Shown here piece by piece: positions 1 to 8,737 of a stretch of 32,210 nt of DNA. This DNA is from JBEINZ01 sp040377825. Its GTDB lineage: Bacteria; Pseudomonadota; Alphaproteobacteria; Rhizobiales; Ancalomicrobiaceae. The stretch lies in NCBI GenBank assembly GCA_040377825.1, contig JBEINZ010000008.1, positions 1 through 32,210 of the forward strand. Reading direction: 5' to 3'. Made by a program: the position numbers and the translations under genes. Each line of letters starts with the position of its first letter. Position 1 is the first letter of the stretch. The notes under the pieces are model-generated. The model saw only the letters and a list, made by a program, of their open reading frames with translations. It was not told where the DNA came from and searched no databases.

Positions 1-58
1 CTAGACCTTGAGCCGGTCCTTTTCGTTCGGATCGCTTCGATCCGAACGGGACAGGCTC
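1..58 (+). repeat. Two-hairpin intergenic repeat, copy 1 (linker and hairpin A; rest off the left edge)
   Basis: Bases 10–58 fold as hairpin A. The outer stem is GAGCC/GGCTC plus GTCC/GGAC, and the inner stem is GTTCGGATCG/CGATCCGAAC around CTT. Bases 1–9 match the linker that joins hairpins A and B in copy 3, so hairpin B should lie just left of the window. The stop codon of the TerC-family gene (58–60) overlaps the end of this hairpin. Confidence 0.8.
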
Positions 59-1059
59 TAGGTCGTGGTGGGGCCACCCGACGCTTGGCCGCGTGTCTTG
101 TACAGCGAGAACACGATACCGCCGCCGATCAGCGCAAAGGTGACGCCGAGCGAGAACCAAGCGGGTATCTTGTCGAGGCCGAGTAGATCAGCCGCGAAAA
201 TTTTCGTGCCGATGAAAACAAGCACCAAGGCCAGCGCGTATTTCAGATAGTGGAAGCGATTGACCATGGCCGCGAGCGCGAAGTAGAGCGCGCGCAGCCC
301 AAGGATTGCCATGATATTCGCCGTGTAGACGATATAAGGGTCCTGCGTGATGGCAAAGATCGCCGGCACGGAGTCGACCGCGAAGATGATATCGGCGACG
401 TTGATGACCAGCAACGCCAGGAACAACGGCGTTGCATGCACCAGCTTTTTGCCTGTCGTCGCATCCAGCTTGCGGACAAAGAACCGCTCGCCGTGCAACT
501 CCGGGCTCACCCGCAGCCAACGCTTGGCGAGGATTACGATCGGGTTCTTGGCGATGTCCATATGGCTTTCGCCCTGGAACATCATGCGGATGCCCGTGAT
601 GATCAAGAACGCCGCGAAAACCATCAAGATCCAGTCGAAACGCTCGACCAGAGCCGCGCCCGCCGCGATCATCAATCCGCGCAGGATGACGACGCCGATG
701 ATGCCCCAGACCAGCGCACGATATTGATACTTTGTCGGTATCGCAAAATAACCGAAGATCATCGAAATGACGAAGACGTTGTCGATCGACAGGCTCTTTT
801 CAATGAAGAAGCCCGTGAAATACTCTAGCCCAGACTGCGGGCCAATGAGTAGCCACACGCCGATACCGAAGATCATGGCGAAGCCGATGTAAAAGGCCGA
901 AAGCCAGAGGCTTTCGCTGACGCCCATCTCCCTGTCATCTTTGTGCAGGATCCCGAGATCGAAGGCGAGAAGAGCCAAGACAATCGAGAAGAAGGCGACC
1001 CAGGCCCAAACAGGTTTGCCGAGCCAGTCAGCCAAGAACAAAGATGCAACGACGTCCAT
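58..1059 (-). CDS. TerC-family integral membrane protein (probable Alx/TerC-type metal ion exporter)
   Basis: A 333-residue, very hydrophobic protein with roughly eight to nine membrane segments. Family landmarks visible are FDLGI near residue 35, EKSLSIDNVFV near 87–97 and ADIIFAVDSVPAI near 220–232; the acidic residues in these segments are the conserved intramembrane charges of the TerC family. A charged loop lies between the two halves (about residues 160–210). Better-studied members (Alx and related proteins) are linked to manganese export and to metal supply of secreted proteins; the substrate here is inferred. The start ATG at 1059 is preceded by AGGAG with 9-nt spacing. Its stop codon lies in repeat copy 1, and copy 2 lies just upstream. 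No tellurite-resistance operon partner is adjacent. Confidence 0.9.
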   Translation of the reverse strand: MDVVASLFLADWLGKPVWAWVAFFSIVLALLAFDLGILHKDDREMGVSESLWLSAFYIGFAMIFGIGVWLLIGPQSGLEYFTGFFIEKSLSIDNVFVISMIFGYFAIPTKYQYRALVWGIIGVVILRGLMIAAGAALVERFDWILMVFAAFLIITGIRMMFQGESHMDIAKNPIVILAKRWLRVSPELHGERFFVRKLDATTGKKLVHATPLFLALLVINVADIIFAVDSVPAIFAITQDPYIVYTANIMAILGLRALYFALAAMVNRFHYLKYALALVLVFIGTKIFAADLLGLDKIPAWFSLGVTFALIGGGIVFSLYKTRGQASGGPTTT

Positions 1060-1081
1060 ACGGGGAGGCTCCTAGTGGTTA

Positions 1082-1193
1082 TAGCCTGTCCCGTTCGAAT
1101 CGAAGCGATCCGAACAAAAAGGACTGGCTCGAGTTATTGAATCTGGAGCAATTCCTTGTCGATTAGATGAGTCCATCTTATCGGGAATTGCTC
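1082..1193 (-). repeat. Two-hairpin intergenic repeat, copy 2 (complete)
   Basis: Hairpin A (1082–1130) and hairpin B (1146–1193), in inverse orientation to copy 1. In hairpin B the outer stem GAGCAATTCC/GGAATTGCTC is perfect. The inner stem reads GATTAGATG/CATCTTATC, where a G–C pair seen in other copies has become A–T on both sides. The copy lies between the glutamate dehydrogenase 3' end (105 nt away) and the start of the TerC-family gene. Confidence 0.85.
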
Positions 1194-1297
1194 TGGGCAT
1201 CACCGAGTGCCCCGTTGAACGCTCGGCGATACGTAGTCTCCCCGACGCGCTGATTTAGATAAGATGCATCTGGCGTCTGACAAGAAGCTGACGAGCG

Positions 1298-4200
1298 TTA
1301 ACGTGCTAGATCGGATATCATTCCGGCGGCGACGGCAAAGCGTGATACGGAAGGCACATCCCCTTGCGTAATATCGCCGACCGCCGCTAGCGTACGTTGC
1401 ACCTCCCCACCATGAGCCGTCAGCCAGCCATCAAGCCCGTCCCCGGCCATGAAAGCCACGGCGGCAATACGCCGATGGGCGTCAGCGAGCATCCCGCGCG
1501 CCCGGTCAAGCGCCAAGCCGTCATAGTAGTCGCCGATCGGTATGGCGCGTGAGAGTTCAATAAGTGCCGCGATCCGGAACCGATCCGCCACCGCGAAATA
1601 GGCCTTTGCTGCGGTATCGAGATCAACGCCGGCTCTTTCGCCGACGATGACGATGTCGGGAATTCGCGCTTCCTGGTCGAGGACAGAAATTCGATCGGCC
1701 AAGGTCGCCGGCACGCCATTGGTTTGCAATTCCGTGGATCGCAACCGCGCGGCGCCTGCAATGCTCGCGGGCAGGATCTGCAAAAGGCGCGGGCCGATAG
1801 CAAGCATGCCTAAGCGGAAGCGCTCGACCATCGACCCAAGTGTCCTTGAGACACCTCCGCCCAGTGCGCCATTGCGCAAAAACCAAACGATCCCATCAAG
1901 CGTCAGGGCCTGCACCTTGGCGTAGAGATCGAGTTGCAGGCCGCCGGGTACTTGGCCATCCAAGGCGTCAATCTCTCGGTCGAGCGCGCCGAGGCCGAAT
2001 GTTTCGCGCGCGACGATGAAGGCGCGGGTAATCGCCGGAATGTCCGCCCCGGTCTGATCGGCGATCCGGGTTGCAAGCGTCGGCCCGCCAGCGTCGATCA
2101 TGGCGTTGACCAGGGAAGTGGCGATGATTTCGCGGCGCAGCCGATGCCCGTCAATGGCTTCAGAATATTCAGCGGCGAGACGCGGCGGGAAATAGCCATG
2201 CAGCACGCCGGTGAGCGTTGGCTCGTCCGGCACGTCGGTTTCCAGCAGTCGGTCCTTCAGGACCAGCTTGGCATAGGCGAGTAGAACGCCGATTTCCGCC
2301 CGGGACAACGGCCGCATGGCCTTTTCCCGTTGGGCCAAGGCCTCGTCATTCGGTAAGACCTCAACCGCGCGGTTCAGCAAGCCCTCGCGCTCCAGAGCCT
2401 GCATGAAGCGGGCCTGATAGCCGAAATCTTCCATGCCGCGCCGTTCGGTCAGGCTGATCGCAAGCGTTTGGCGGTAATTGTTGGATAGGACGAGCCCCGC
2501 CACGGCATCGGTCATGCTAGCGAGCAGCACATTGCGATCGGCTCGTGTCAGGAGGCCGGCGCGCTCCACGCCGCCGAGCGCGATCTTGATGTTGACCTCG
2601 AGATCGGACGAATTCACGCCCGCCGAATTGTCGATCGCGTCGGAATTGCAGCGTCCGCCTCGCATGCCGAAGGCAATGCGCGCGCGTTGCGTGACGCCGA
2701 GATTGGCGCCCTCCCCGATCACGCGGGCTTGCACCTCGTCGGCCGTTACGCGGATCGCGTCGTTGGCCTTGTCGCCGACCTCGGCGTCGCTCTCCGACGT
2801 CGCGCGCACATAGGTCCCGATCCCGCCGAACCACAAAAGATCGGCCGGCGCGGCGAGGATCGCACGCATGACTTCGCGCGGCGTCGCCCGCTCTTGATCG
2901 AAACCGAGCGCCAAGCGCGCTTCCTCGGACAATTCGATCGACTTCGCGGAGCGCGAGAAGACCCCGCCACCGGGCGAGATGATGCCACTGTCGTAATCCG
3001 CCCAACTGGAGCGGGGCAATTCGAACAGGCGCCGCCGCTCCGCGAAGCTCGCCACGATGTCCGGGTTCGGATCGATGAAAATGTCACGATGATCGAACGC
3101 GGCAATCAATCGGATCGTCGGCGCGAGGAGCATGCCGTTGCCGAAGACGTCGCCCGACATATCGCCGACGCCGACGACGGCGAACGGCTTCGTCAAGATA
3201 TCAACGTCCATCTCGCGGAAGTGCCGCTTCACGGCCTCGAAGGCGCCGCGCGCGGTGATGCCCATCTTCTTGTGGTCATAGCCGGCGGATCCGCCGGAGG
3301 CGAATGCATCGCCGAGCCAGAAGCCATGCGCCTCCGCGATCCGGTTCGCCGTGTCGGAGAAGGTTGCGGTTCCCTTGTCGGCGGCGACCACGAGATAAGG
3401 GTCGTCGCCCTCGTGGCGGACGACGCGCTCGGGCGGCAGCACGCGGTCCACGCCGAGATTGTCGGTGACCGTCAGGAGCGAGGAGACGAAGATTTCATAG
3501 GCGGCGGTCCCCTCGGCAAGCCAGGCGTCGCGCGGCATGCCGGGCTTCAGCCATTTCGGCAGGAAACCGCCCTTGGCGCCGACCGGTACGATGACGGCAT
3601 TCTTCACCTGTTGCGCCTTGACCAAGCCCAACACTTCGGTGCGGAAATCCTGCGGCCGGTCCGACCAGCGCAAGCCGCCGCGCGCCACCTTGCCGAAACG
3701 GGTATGGATTCCCTCGACACGCGGCGAATAAACCCAAATTTCGCGGAACGGCTTCGGCTCGGGCATGGCCGTGATCTGCCGGGACTCGATCTTGAACGCG
3801 AAAGTCTCGCGCGGCTGGCCATTCGCGTCGAGCTGGAAATAGTTCGCGCGGACCGTCGCGCGGACCGCGTTCAAAAACCGGCGCAGGATGGTGTCGTCGT
3901 CAAGGCTGGTAACCGCATCGAGAGCAGCTTCGATCGCCGCGATCGCCTCCGCCTCCAGTGCCGCGCGATCGCCGAGGAGGTCAGGATCGAAGCGGTGGCG
4001 GAACAACCGGACGATGAGTGCGGCAATGTCCGGCTGTCGCGTCAGCGTGCCGGAGATATAATCCTGAGCATAGGGAATACCGATCTGACGCAAGTATCGA
4101 GCGTAGGCGCGCAACAATGCGATCTCGCGCCAGCCGAGCTCGGCGGCGAGCGACAGCCAGTTGAAGCCGTCATTCTCGGCACGGCCGCCCCACACGGCCA

Positions 4201-6127
4201 TGAATAATGCCTCGATGCGGGCGTCAACGACCTCGGTCAAGTCAACAGGTGATCCGTCCGCTCGCACCAAAGACATGTCGTGGAGGTAAATCGAACCGAG
4301 GCCGGCAGGATCGATGCGATAGGTTCTTTCATCGATGACCCGTAGGCCCATATTCTCCAGCACCGGAACCCGATCGGACAGCGGAATTGGCGCGCCGGAG
4401 GAGTATAATTTCAAAGCGATCCATGCCGGTGGGTCGGTGGGGTTGCGGTAAAAGTCGATGGCGACGCGCTCAGTCACATCGAGCCGCTCGAGCACGCGGA
4501 TATCGGAGACTGCGGTCTCGACCGAATAGGCCTCGCGATAGGCCGGACCAAACGCCCGCGCATAACGCGTGAGCGCAAGCTCGGAACGCGTGGCGTCGAG
4601 CGTGCGCGAAAGCTGCAAGCCCAACGCGTCGGACCAAGTCCGCACGATCGATGTTACAGTCGCTTCGAGGGCCTCCTGGGAAATCTGAGGCGTGGTGCCG
4701 GCGGCGCGAGCGATAACGAAGTGTACCCGCGCGAGCGTTCCCTCGGGAAACGACGGCTGATAGCTGGAGACGCGCCCGTCGAAAGCATTTTCGAGCTGTT
4801 CGCCGATACGTATCCGTACATCGGTGGAATAGCGATCACGCGGCACATAGACGAGGACGGAGACGAAGCGATCAAACGTGTCGCGACGGGCAAGCACCCG
4901 CACGCGCGGATGCTCGTCCAGTGCCATGATCTGCATCGCGAAATCAGAAACCGTGGCCTCGTCCAATTGGAAAAGCTCGTCGCGCGGATAGCTTTCCAAG
5001 ACGTTCAGCAGGACCTTGCCCGAATGGCTGACGGGATCGAACCCGGCCTGCGCAATCGTGCGGTCGACTTTATGCCGGATATAGGGGATAGTCCGGGTCG
5101 AGCGCGTGTAAGCCGTTGACGTGAAAAGACCAACGATCCGCAATTCGCCTGACAGTTCACCAGCGGCGGAAAACAGCTTCACGCCGACATAGTCCATGTC
5201 GATACGTCGGTGGATGCGCGACGGCACGTTAGATTTGGTCACGACGAGCGGCCGCGGCGAGCGCAAGAAGCCCGCCATCTCGCGCGACGCGTTGACACCC
5301 TCCGTCCCGCGCCGAAGAACCTTCAGGGAACTATCGCGCAGCACGCCGAGCGCGGTCTCGTCGATCCGCTCCAACCGCTCTTCACCGGATTCGATTTCCA
5401 GGCGATAGTCGCGGGTCCCTAGGAAGGTAAAATTGTCGTCGCGCAACCACTGCAGAAACTGCACGGCTTCGGCGATTTCGTCGACCGGCAACGGCGGCGG
5501 ATTGGTGCGATAGGCGTCGATCACGCTATCGAGTCGAGCCAGCATCGTCCGCCAGTCGACAACCGCGCGGCGGACATCGACGAGCGCCGCGTCGATCCGC
5601 TCGGCAAGGCTGGTACGCTCGGCCTGTGAGACGATCTTTGCCACATGAATATGGATCAGACTTTCCCGCGTCGCGCCGTTCGCGGCCGTTCCCGCCGCGC
5701 CTTCAAATCCGATGAGCCGTCCATCGACCTGTCGCCTGACAGACAGGATCGGATGCAACACAAGGCGGATTTCGAGGCCCGACTCGGCCAACTCCCCCAT
5801 CACGGAGTCGACCAGGAAGGGCATATCGTCATTGACAATTTCAATAACGGTGACGTCGCGCTGGCGAGTTCCACCATCGACACCGAGCGAAGGGTTCGCG
5901 ATCGTGATGCGATGCCGACCTGGCTCGCGACCCTGGTAAAGTTCCCAGCTTGCCGTAGCAATCGCGGCGAGCTCGGACGCGGTATATGGCGCGATGTCTT
6001 CGGCAGCTCCGCGCCAAAACAGCGCCTCTGCGAAGCCGACGACATGATGAGCATCGACGTGACGCGACAGAATGCGACGGACGTCGTCGAGACGGATCTG
6101 TTTCTCAGCGTCTTTCAAATCCGGCAT
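1298..6127 (-). CDS. gdhZ: NAD-dependent glutamate dehydrogenase, large (about 180 kDa) type
   Basis: At 1,609 residues this has the full length of the large NAD-GDH class (Caulobacter GdhZ and Pseudomonas GdhB type), which oxidatively deaminates L-glutamate to 2-oxoglutarate and ammonia in the cytoplasm. The N-terminal half carries the regulatory region, including a DDMPFLVDSVMGE stretch near residue 90–105 typical of these enzymes. The catalytic core follows, with GGLRWSDRPQDFRTEVLGL and KAQQVKNAVIVPVGAKGGF around residues 810–850; the lysines here are the glutamate-binding and catalytic candidates. A nucleotide-binding region follows (GVGDMSGDVFGNGM, about residue 990), then a long C-terminal domain. 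The start ATG at 6127 has GAGGT six bases upstream. The frame is intact, and it appears to be a single-gene unit 153 nt downstream of ppa. Confidence 0.96.
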   Translation of the reverse strand: MPDLKDAEKQIRLDDVRRILSRHVDAHHVVGFAEALFWRGAAEDIAPYTASELAAIATASWELYQGREPGRHRITIANPSLGVDGGTRQRDVTVIEIVNDDMPFLVDSVMGELAESGLEIRLVLHPILSVRRQVDGRLIGFEGAAGTAANGATRESLIHIHVAKIVSQAERTSLAERIDAALVDVRRAVVDWRTMLARLDSVIDAYRTNPPPLPVDEIAEAVQFLQWLRDDNFTFLGTRDYRLEIESGEERLERIDETALGVLRDSSLKVLRRGTEGVNASREMAGFLRSPRPLVVTKSNVPSRIHRRIDMDYVGVKLFSAAGELSGELRIVGLFTSTAYTRSTRTIPYIRHKVDRTIAQAGFDPVSHSGKVLLNVLESYPRDELFQLDEATVSDFAMQIMALDEHPRVRVLARRDTFDRFVSVLVYVPRDRYSTDVRIRIGEQLENAFDGRVSSYQPSFPEGTLARVHFVIARAAGTTPQISQEALEATVTSIVRTWSDALGLQLSRTLDATRSELALTRYARAFGPAYREAYSVETAVSDIRVLERLDVTERVAIDFYRNPTDPPAWIALKLYSSGAPIPLSDRVPVLENMGLRVIDERTYRIDPAGLGSIYLHDMSLVRADGSPVDLTEVVDARIEALFMAVWGGRAENDGFNWLSLAAELGWREIALLRAYARYLRQIGIPYAQDYISGTLTRQPDIAALIVRLFRHRFDPDLLGDRAALEAEAIAAIEAALDAVTSLDDDTILRRFLNAVRATVRANYFQLDANGQPRETFAFKIESRQITAMPEPKPFREIWVYSPRVEGIHTRFGKVARGGLRWSDRPQDFRTEVLGLVKAQQVKNAVIVPVGAKGGFLPKWLKPGMPRDAWLAEGTAAYEIFVSSLLTVTDNLGVDRVLPPERVVRHEGDDPYLVVAADKGTATFSDTANRIAEAHGFWLGDAFASGGSAGYDHKKMGITARGAFEAVKRHFREMDVDILTKPFAVVGVGDMSGDVFGNGMLLAPTIRLIAAFDHRDIFIDPNPDIVASFAERRRLFELPRSSWADYDSGIISPGGGVFSRSAKSIELSEEARLALGFDQERATPREVMRAILAAPADLLWFGGIGTYVRATSESDAEVGDKANDAIRVTADEVQARVIGEGANLGVTQRARIAFGMRGGRCNSDAIDNSAGVNSSDLEVNIKIALGGVERAGLLTRADRNVLLASMTDAVAGLVLSNNYRQTLAISLTERRGMEDFGYQARFMQALEREGLLNRAVEVLPNDEALAQREKAMRPLSRAEIGVLLAYAKLVLKDRLLETDVPDEPTLTGVLHGYFPPRLAAEYSEAIDGHRLRREIIATSLVNAMIDAGGPTLATRIADQTGADIPAITRAFIVARETFGLGALDREIDALDGQVPGGLQLDLYAKVQALTLDGIVWFLRNGALGGGVSRTLGSMVERFRLGMLAIGPRLLQILPASIAGAARLRSTELQTNGVPATLADRISVLDQEARIPDIVIVGERAGVDLDTAAKAYFAVADRFRIAALIELSRAIPIGDYYDGLALDRARGMLADAHRRIAAVAFMAGDGLDGWLTAHGGEVQRTLAAVGDITQGDVPSVSRFAVAAGMISDLAR

Positions 6128-6252
6128 ATGTCACCTCTACACGGCCAAATCGTCGTCGATCGACGACTCGCGCTGGATCGAAGCAACAATGCGGCCATTG
6201 CCGGTAGAGATCAACGTAACTAACGACGTCTATATGATGAGCCGGCGATTTT

Positions 6253-6279
6253 CGAACCCGGCGAAGCGCGTTGGGTTCG
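6253..6279 (-). terminator. Hairpin directly after ppa stop (possible terminator)
   Basis: CGAACCC (6253–6259) pairs with GGGTTCG (6273–6279), with a small GCG/CGC stem inside the loop. It begins one base after the ppa stop codon when read on the minus strand. There is no strong U-run after it, so it may protect the 3' end or terminate weakly. Confidence 0.4.
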
Positions 6280-6280
6280 G

Positions 6281-6820
6281 TTATGCCGATTTTGTTGCTT
6301 GGTAGCGCTCCATTGCCTCCACAATCAGCCGCTCGGCATCCTCATGGCCCCCCCAGCGGACCACCTTGACCCATTTGCCGGGCTCCAGATCCTTATAGTG
6401 CTCGAAGAAGTGTTGGATCTGTTCCATCGTGATCGCCGGCAGATCAGCCGTCGAGCGGACCTTGTCGTATCGCTTGGTCAGCTTTGAAGACGGCACCGCC
6501 AGGATCTTCTCGTCGTGGCCCGCCTCGTCTTCCATGAACAGGACGCCGATCGGCCGGCAGTTCATGATGGCGCCCGGAACGATCGCCCGGGTATTGCAAA
6601 CGACCACGTCGATTGGATCGCCGTCGTCCGACAGCGTATGCGGCACGAAGCCGTAATTCCCCGGATAGCGCATGGATGTGTAAAGGAAGCGGTCGACCAC
6701 CAGGGTGCCGGACTCCTTGTCGAGTTCGTACTTGATGGGTTCGCCGCCGATCGGAACCTCGATAATCACGTTAACATCGTGCGGAGGATTTTTGCCGACC
6801 GGAATTGCCTCAATGCGCAT
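6281..6820 (-). CDS. ppa: Inorganic pyrophosphatase, soluble family I
   Basis: A 179-residue protein of the length normal for bacterial family I pyrophosphatases, which hydrolyse pyrophosphate to two phosphates with Mg2+ and so pull biosynthetic reactions forward. The signature DDGDPIDVVV is at residues 65–74, containing the metal-binding aspartates. The N-terminal EVPIGGEPIKYELDKESG and DRFLYTSMRYPGNYGFVP regions supply the other active-site lysine, glutamate, arginine and tyrosine residues. AGGAG lies 7 nt before the ATG at 6820. The gene stands upstream of glutamate dehydrogenase on the same strand, separated by 153 nt that include a hairpin, so co-transcription is uncertain. It is a housekeeping gene with no oddity in sequence. 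Confidence 0.97.
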   Translation of the reverse strand: MRIEAIPVGKNPPHDVNVIIEVPIGGEPIKYELDKESGTLVVDRFLYTSMRYPGNYGFVPHTLSDDGDPIDVVVCNTRAIVPGAIMNCRPIGVLFMEDEAGHDEKILAVPSSKLTKRYDKVRSTADLPAITMEQIQHFFEHYKDLEPGKWVKVVRWGGHEDAERLIVEAMERYQATKSA

Positions 6821-6930
6821 CGTCTACTCCTAAACCGGGCCCAAGCCTCGCGCCGACATCCGGTCCGAGGTTCGGATGACATCGCGCTCGTGCATACCCG
6901 ATCAAGCAAGCGACGCAAAGCCTACCGGGC

Positions 6931-7041
6931 GGGCTGTCCCGTTCGGATTGCTTAGATCCAAACGAAAAGGACTGGCTCAAGGTCTAGACTCTGGAGCAAT
7001 TCCTTGTCGCTCGGATGATTCCATCCGAGCGGGAAATGCTC
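6931..7041 (-). repeat. Two-hairpin intergenic repeat, copy 3 (complete)
   Basis: Hairpin A (6931–6978), a 15-base linker that includes AAGGTCTAG, and hairpin B (6994–7041). In hairpin B the inner stem is GCTCGGATG/CATCCGAGC; an A–T pair of other copies has become C–G on both sides, a compensatory change. It begins 12 nt beyond the 3' end of the GNAT gene and about 110 nt upstream of ppa. Confidence 0.88.
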
Positions 7042-7052
7042 TTGCGGTAGCG

Positions 7053-7565
7053 TTAGGCCATCGACCATCCGTAAATCACGACGGGCAATGCGCGATCGCC
7101 GACCCGCTCCGCCGTTTCAGCGGCACGCTTTCCACCAATGCGGCCGTAAAAGCATTGTGCGCTCTCGTTGTCGCGTAGCGCGCGCACCGCGAAACTCTCA
7201 AAACCGAGTCGCTTCAATTCTTGGCGGGCGGCCTGAAATAGGAGTCGTCCGAACCCGAGACCTTGGTATTCGGGCTTAAGATAGATTTCGTAGATTTCCC
7301 CGGCATAGGGCAGCATCCGCATGCGGCTCGCGCCGACCGTGGCGTAACCGCATACTTGCCCACCCACTTCGATCACCAGAACCGCCGCGCGCCGCGCGAT
7401 GGCTTTCGCCCACCAAGCCGGGCCGCGTCTAGCGATCATCCGTTCCAGGTTACCCCCTGGAATGATGCCGCGATAGGCGAGGCGCCATGCCTCGTCATGG
7501 ATAGCGGCGATCGCAGCCGCATCTTTAGCGGTAGCGCGCCTGACACCGATCTGACCCAGTCTCAT
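7053..7565 (-). CDS. GNAT-family N-acetyltransferase
   Basis: About 170 residues with the GNAT fold layout: an N-terminal VRRATAKDAAAIAAIHDEAW strand-helix, then the strand IYEIYLKPEYQGLGFGRLLF carrying the acetyl-CoA pyrophosphate-binding pattern (QGLGFG, about residues 102–107), then a C-terminal FAVRALRDNESAQCFYGRIGG motif as in RimI-like proteins. The enzyme should move an acetyl group from acetyl-CoA to an amine; the acceptor cannot be read from sequence. I chose the ATG at 7565; a TTG two codons upstream is possible. It appears to be a single gene, transcribed away from the CoA-lyase gene. Confidence 0.88.
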   Translation of the reverse strand: MRLGQIGVRRATAKDAAAIAAIHDEAWRLAYRGIIPGGNLERMIARRGPAWWAKAIARRAAVLVIEVGGQVCGYATVGASRMRMLPYAGEIYEIYLKPEYQGLGFGRLLFQAARQELKRLGFESFAVRALRDNESAQCFYGRIGGKRAAETAERVGDRALPVVIYGWSMA

Positions 7566-7701
7566 ACGCAAAGCCTAACCCCGACGGTCGCGTTGGGAAA
7601 GAGAAAACCGACGCGTATCCCAAGGTGATTCGTTCAACTATCGTAGGGAGCCGAAAGGTGCCCTCCGCGGACGCCACGCGGCGCGATCAGTCCCGCTTGA
7701 G

Positions 7702-7818
7702 CTCGGCGTGAAGCCGAGGTCAAAGGCGCATTTCGGAATTGATTATTGTCTTGCCGAAGGGGCGCGCGATAATGCGCCGACTTTATGACGAGTCAGTGGA
7801 TCGCCATGCGTCATGGCG
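7702..7818 (+). promoter_or_regulatory. Two small palindromes upstream of the CoA-ester lyase
   Basis: The 284-nt space between the divergent GNAT and lyase genes contains CTCGGC/GCCGAG around GTGAA (7702–7718) and a perfect CGCCATG-CGT-CATGGCG palindrome (7802–7818). The latter ends 31 nt before the lyase ATG. The second is a candidate operator or leader hairpin; no factor can be assigned, and no convincing –35/–10 pair was seen. Confidence 0.3.
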
Positions 7819-7849
7819 CATTTCCCTTTTGAAGTGAGGAGAGACGTCG

Positions 7850-8722
7850 ATGACCATTCGGCCCCGCCGAAGCGTGCTTTATATGCCGGGCTCGAATTCT
7901 CGCGCGCTGGAGAAGGCCAAAACGCTTTCGGCCGATGCGCTGATCCTCGATCTGGAGGATGCGGTCGTTCCTGATGCGAAGGACTCCGCTCGCGACCTCG
8001 TCACCAATGCCGTTCGTACCGGTGGCTACGGCACTCGCGAACTGATCATCAGGATCAACGGCCTTGACACTGCGTGGGGACCGGCGGACCTGGCGGCCGC
8101 CGCCGCTGCCGCTCCAGATGCGATTTTGATCCCGAAGGTTGGCGCGGCCGCCGATATTCATCGGGTCGGCTTGGCGCTCGACAAGACAGGAACTCCAGCG
8201 CATACCCGGATCTGGGCCATGATGGAAACGCCGAAAGCCATTTTGGCCGCCGACACAATCGCGGCTTCGGTCTCCGATCCGGCCGGCCGGCGGTTTGAGT
8301 GTCTCGTGCTCGGCACGAACGATCTTGCCAAGGAAACCCGCGCGCGGCTGATGCGAGGGCGGCTGCCCATGCAGGCATGGCTTTCGACCGCCGTTGCCGC
8401 CGCGCGTGCCCATGGCCTCGACGTCATCGACGGGGTGTTCAACGATCTCGACGACGAGGCCGCGTTCCTTGCCGAATGCGAACAGGGCCGCGACCTCGGC
8501 ATGGACGGCAAGACGCTGATCCACCCGAAGCAGATCGGGCCCGCCAACGCGGTCTTTTCCCCGTCCCCCGATGAACTCGCGTGGGCGGAAAAGATCCTCG
8601 CCGCCTTCGCGCTGCCGGAAAACGCCGCCAAGGGCGCCATCACCCTTGACGGACGCATGGTGGAGCGGCTGCATGCCGACATGGCGGCGCGGACGGTTGT
8701 CGTCGCGCGGGCGATGAATTGA
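7850..8722 (+). CDS. CitE-like CoA-ester lyase (malyl-CoA lyase/thioesterase family)
   Basis: A 290-residue TIM-barrel protein of the HpcH/HpaI-CitE superfamily. Motifs in order are RSVLYMPGSN at the N-terminus, LILDLEDAV (residues 31–39), IRINGLDT with the substrate arginine, ILIPKV, METPKAI with the Mg2+ ligand E126, LGTNDLAKE with the second ligand D158, and GMDGKTLIHPKQI near the C-terminus, typical for CoA contacts. Members cleave or hydrolyse malyl-CoA, methylmalyl-CoA or citramalyl-CoA. The length is closer to (3S)-malyl-CoA thioesterase (Mcl2) and citrate-lyase beta-like proteins than to the longer Mcl1 lyases, so the exact reaction is open. GAGGAGAG sits shortly before the ATG. It is followed after 15 nt by the DUF1737 gene. 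No citrate lyase alpha or gamma subunit or ethylmalonyl-CoA gene is nearby. Confidence 0.88.
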   Translation: MTIRPRRSVLYMPGSNSRALEKAKTLSADALILDLEDAVVPDAKDSARDLVTNAVRTGGYGTRELIIRINGLDTAWGPADLAAAAAAAPDAILIPKVGAAADIHRVGLALDKTGTPAHTRIWAMMETPKAILAADTIAASVSDPAGRRFECLVLGTNDLAKETRARLMRGRLPMQAWLSTAVAAARAHGLDVIDGVFNDLDDEAAFLAECEQGRDLGMDGKTLIHPKQIGPANAVFSPSPDELAWAEKILAAFALPENAAKGAITLDGRMVERLHADMAARTVVVARAMN

Positions 8723-8737
8723 GACGGGAACACCGAC

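Noticed and set aside
2687..4207. Long plus-strand open frame (506 codons) opposite glutamate dehydrogenase
   Set aside because: It is an antisense shadow of a high-GC gene with Arg/Asp/Gly-rich translation, no recognisable domain and no separate ribosome-binding evidence.
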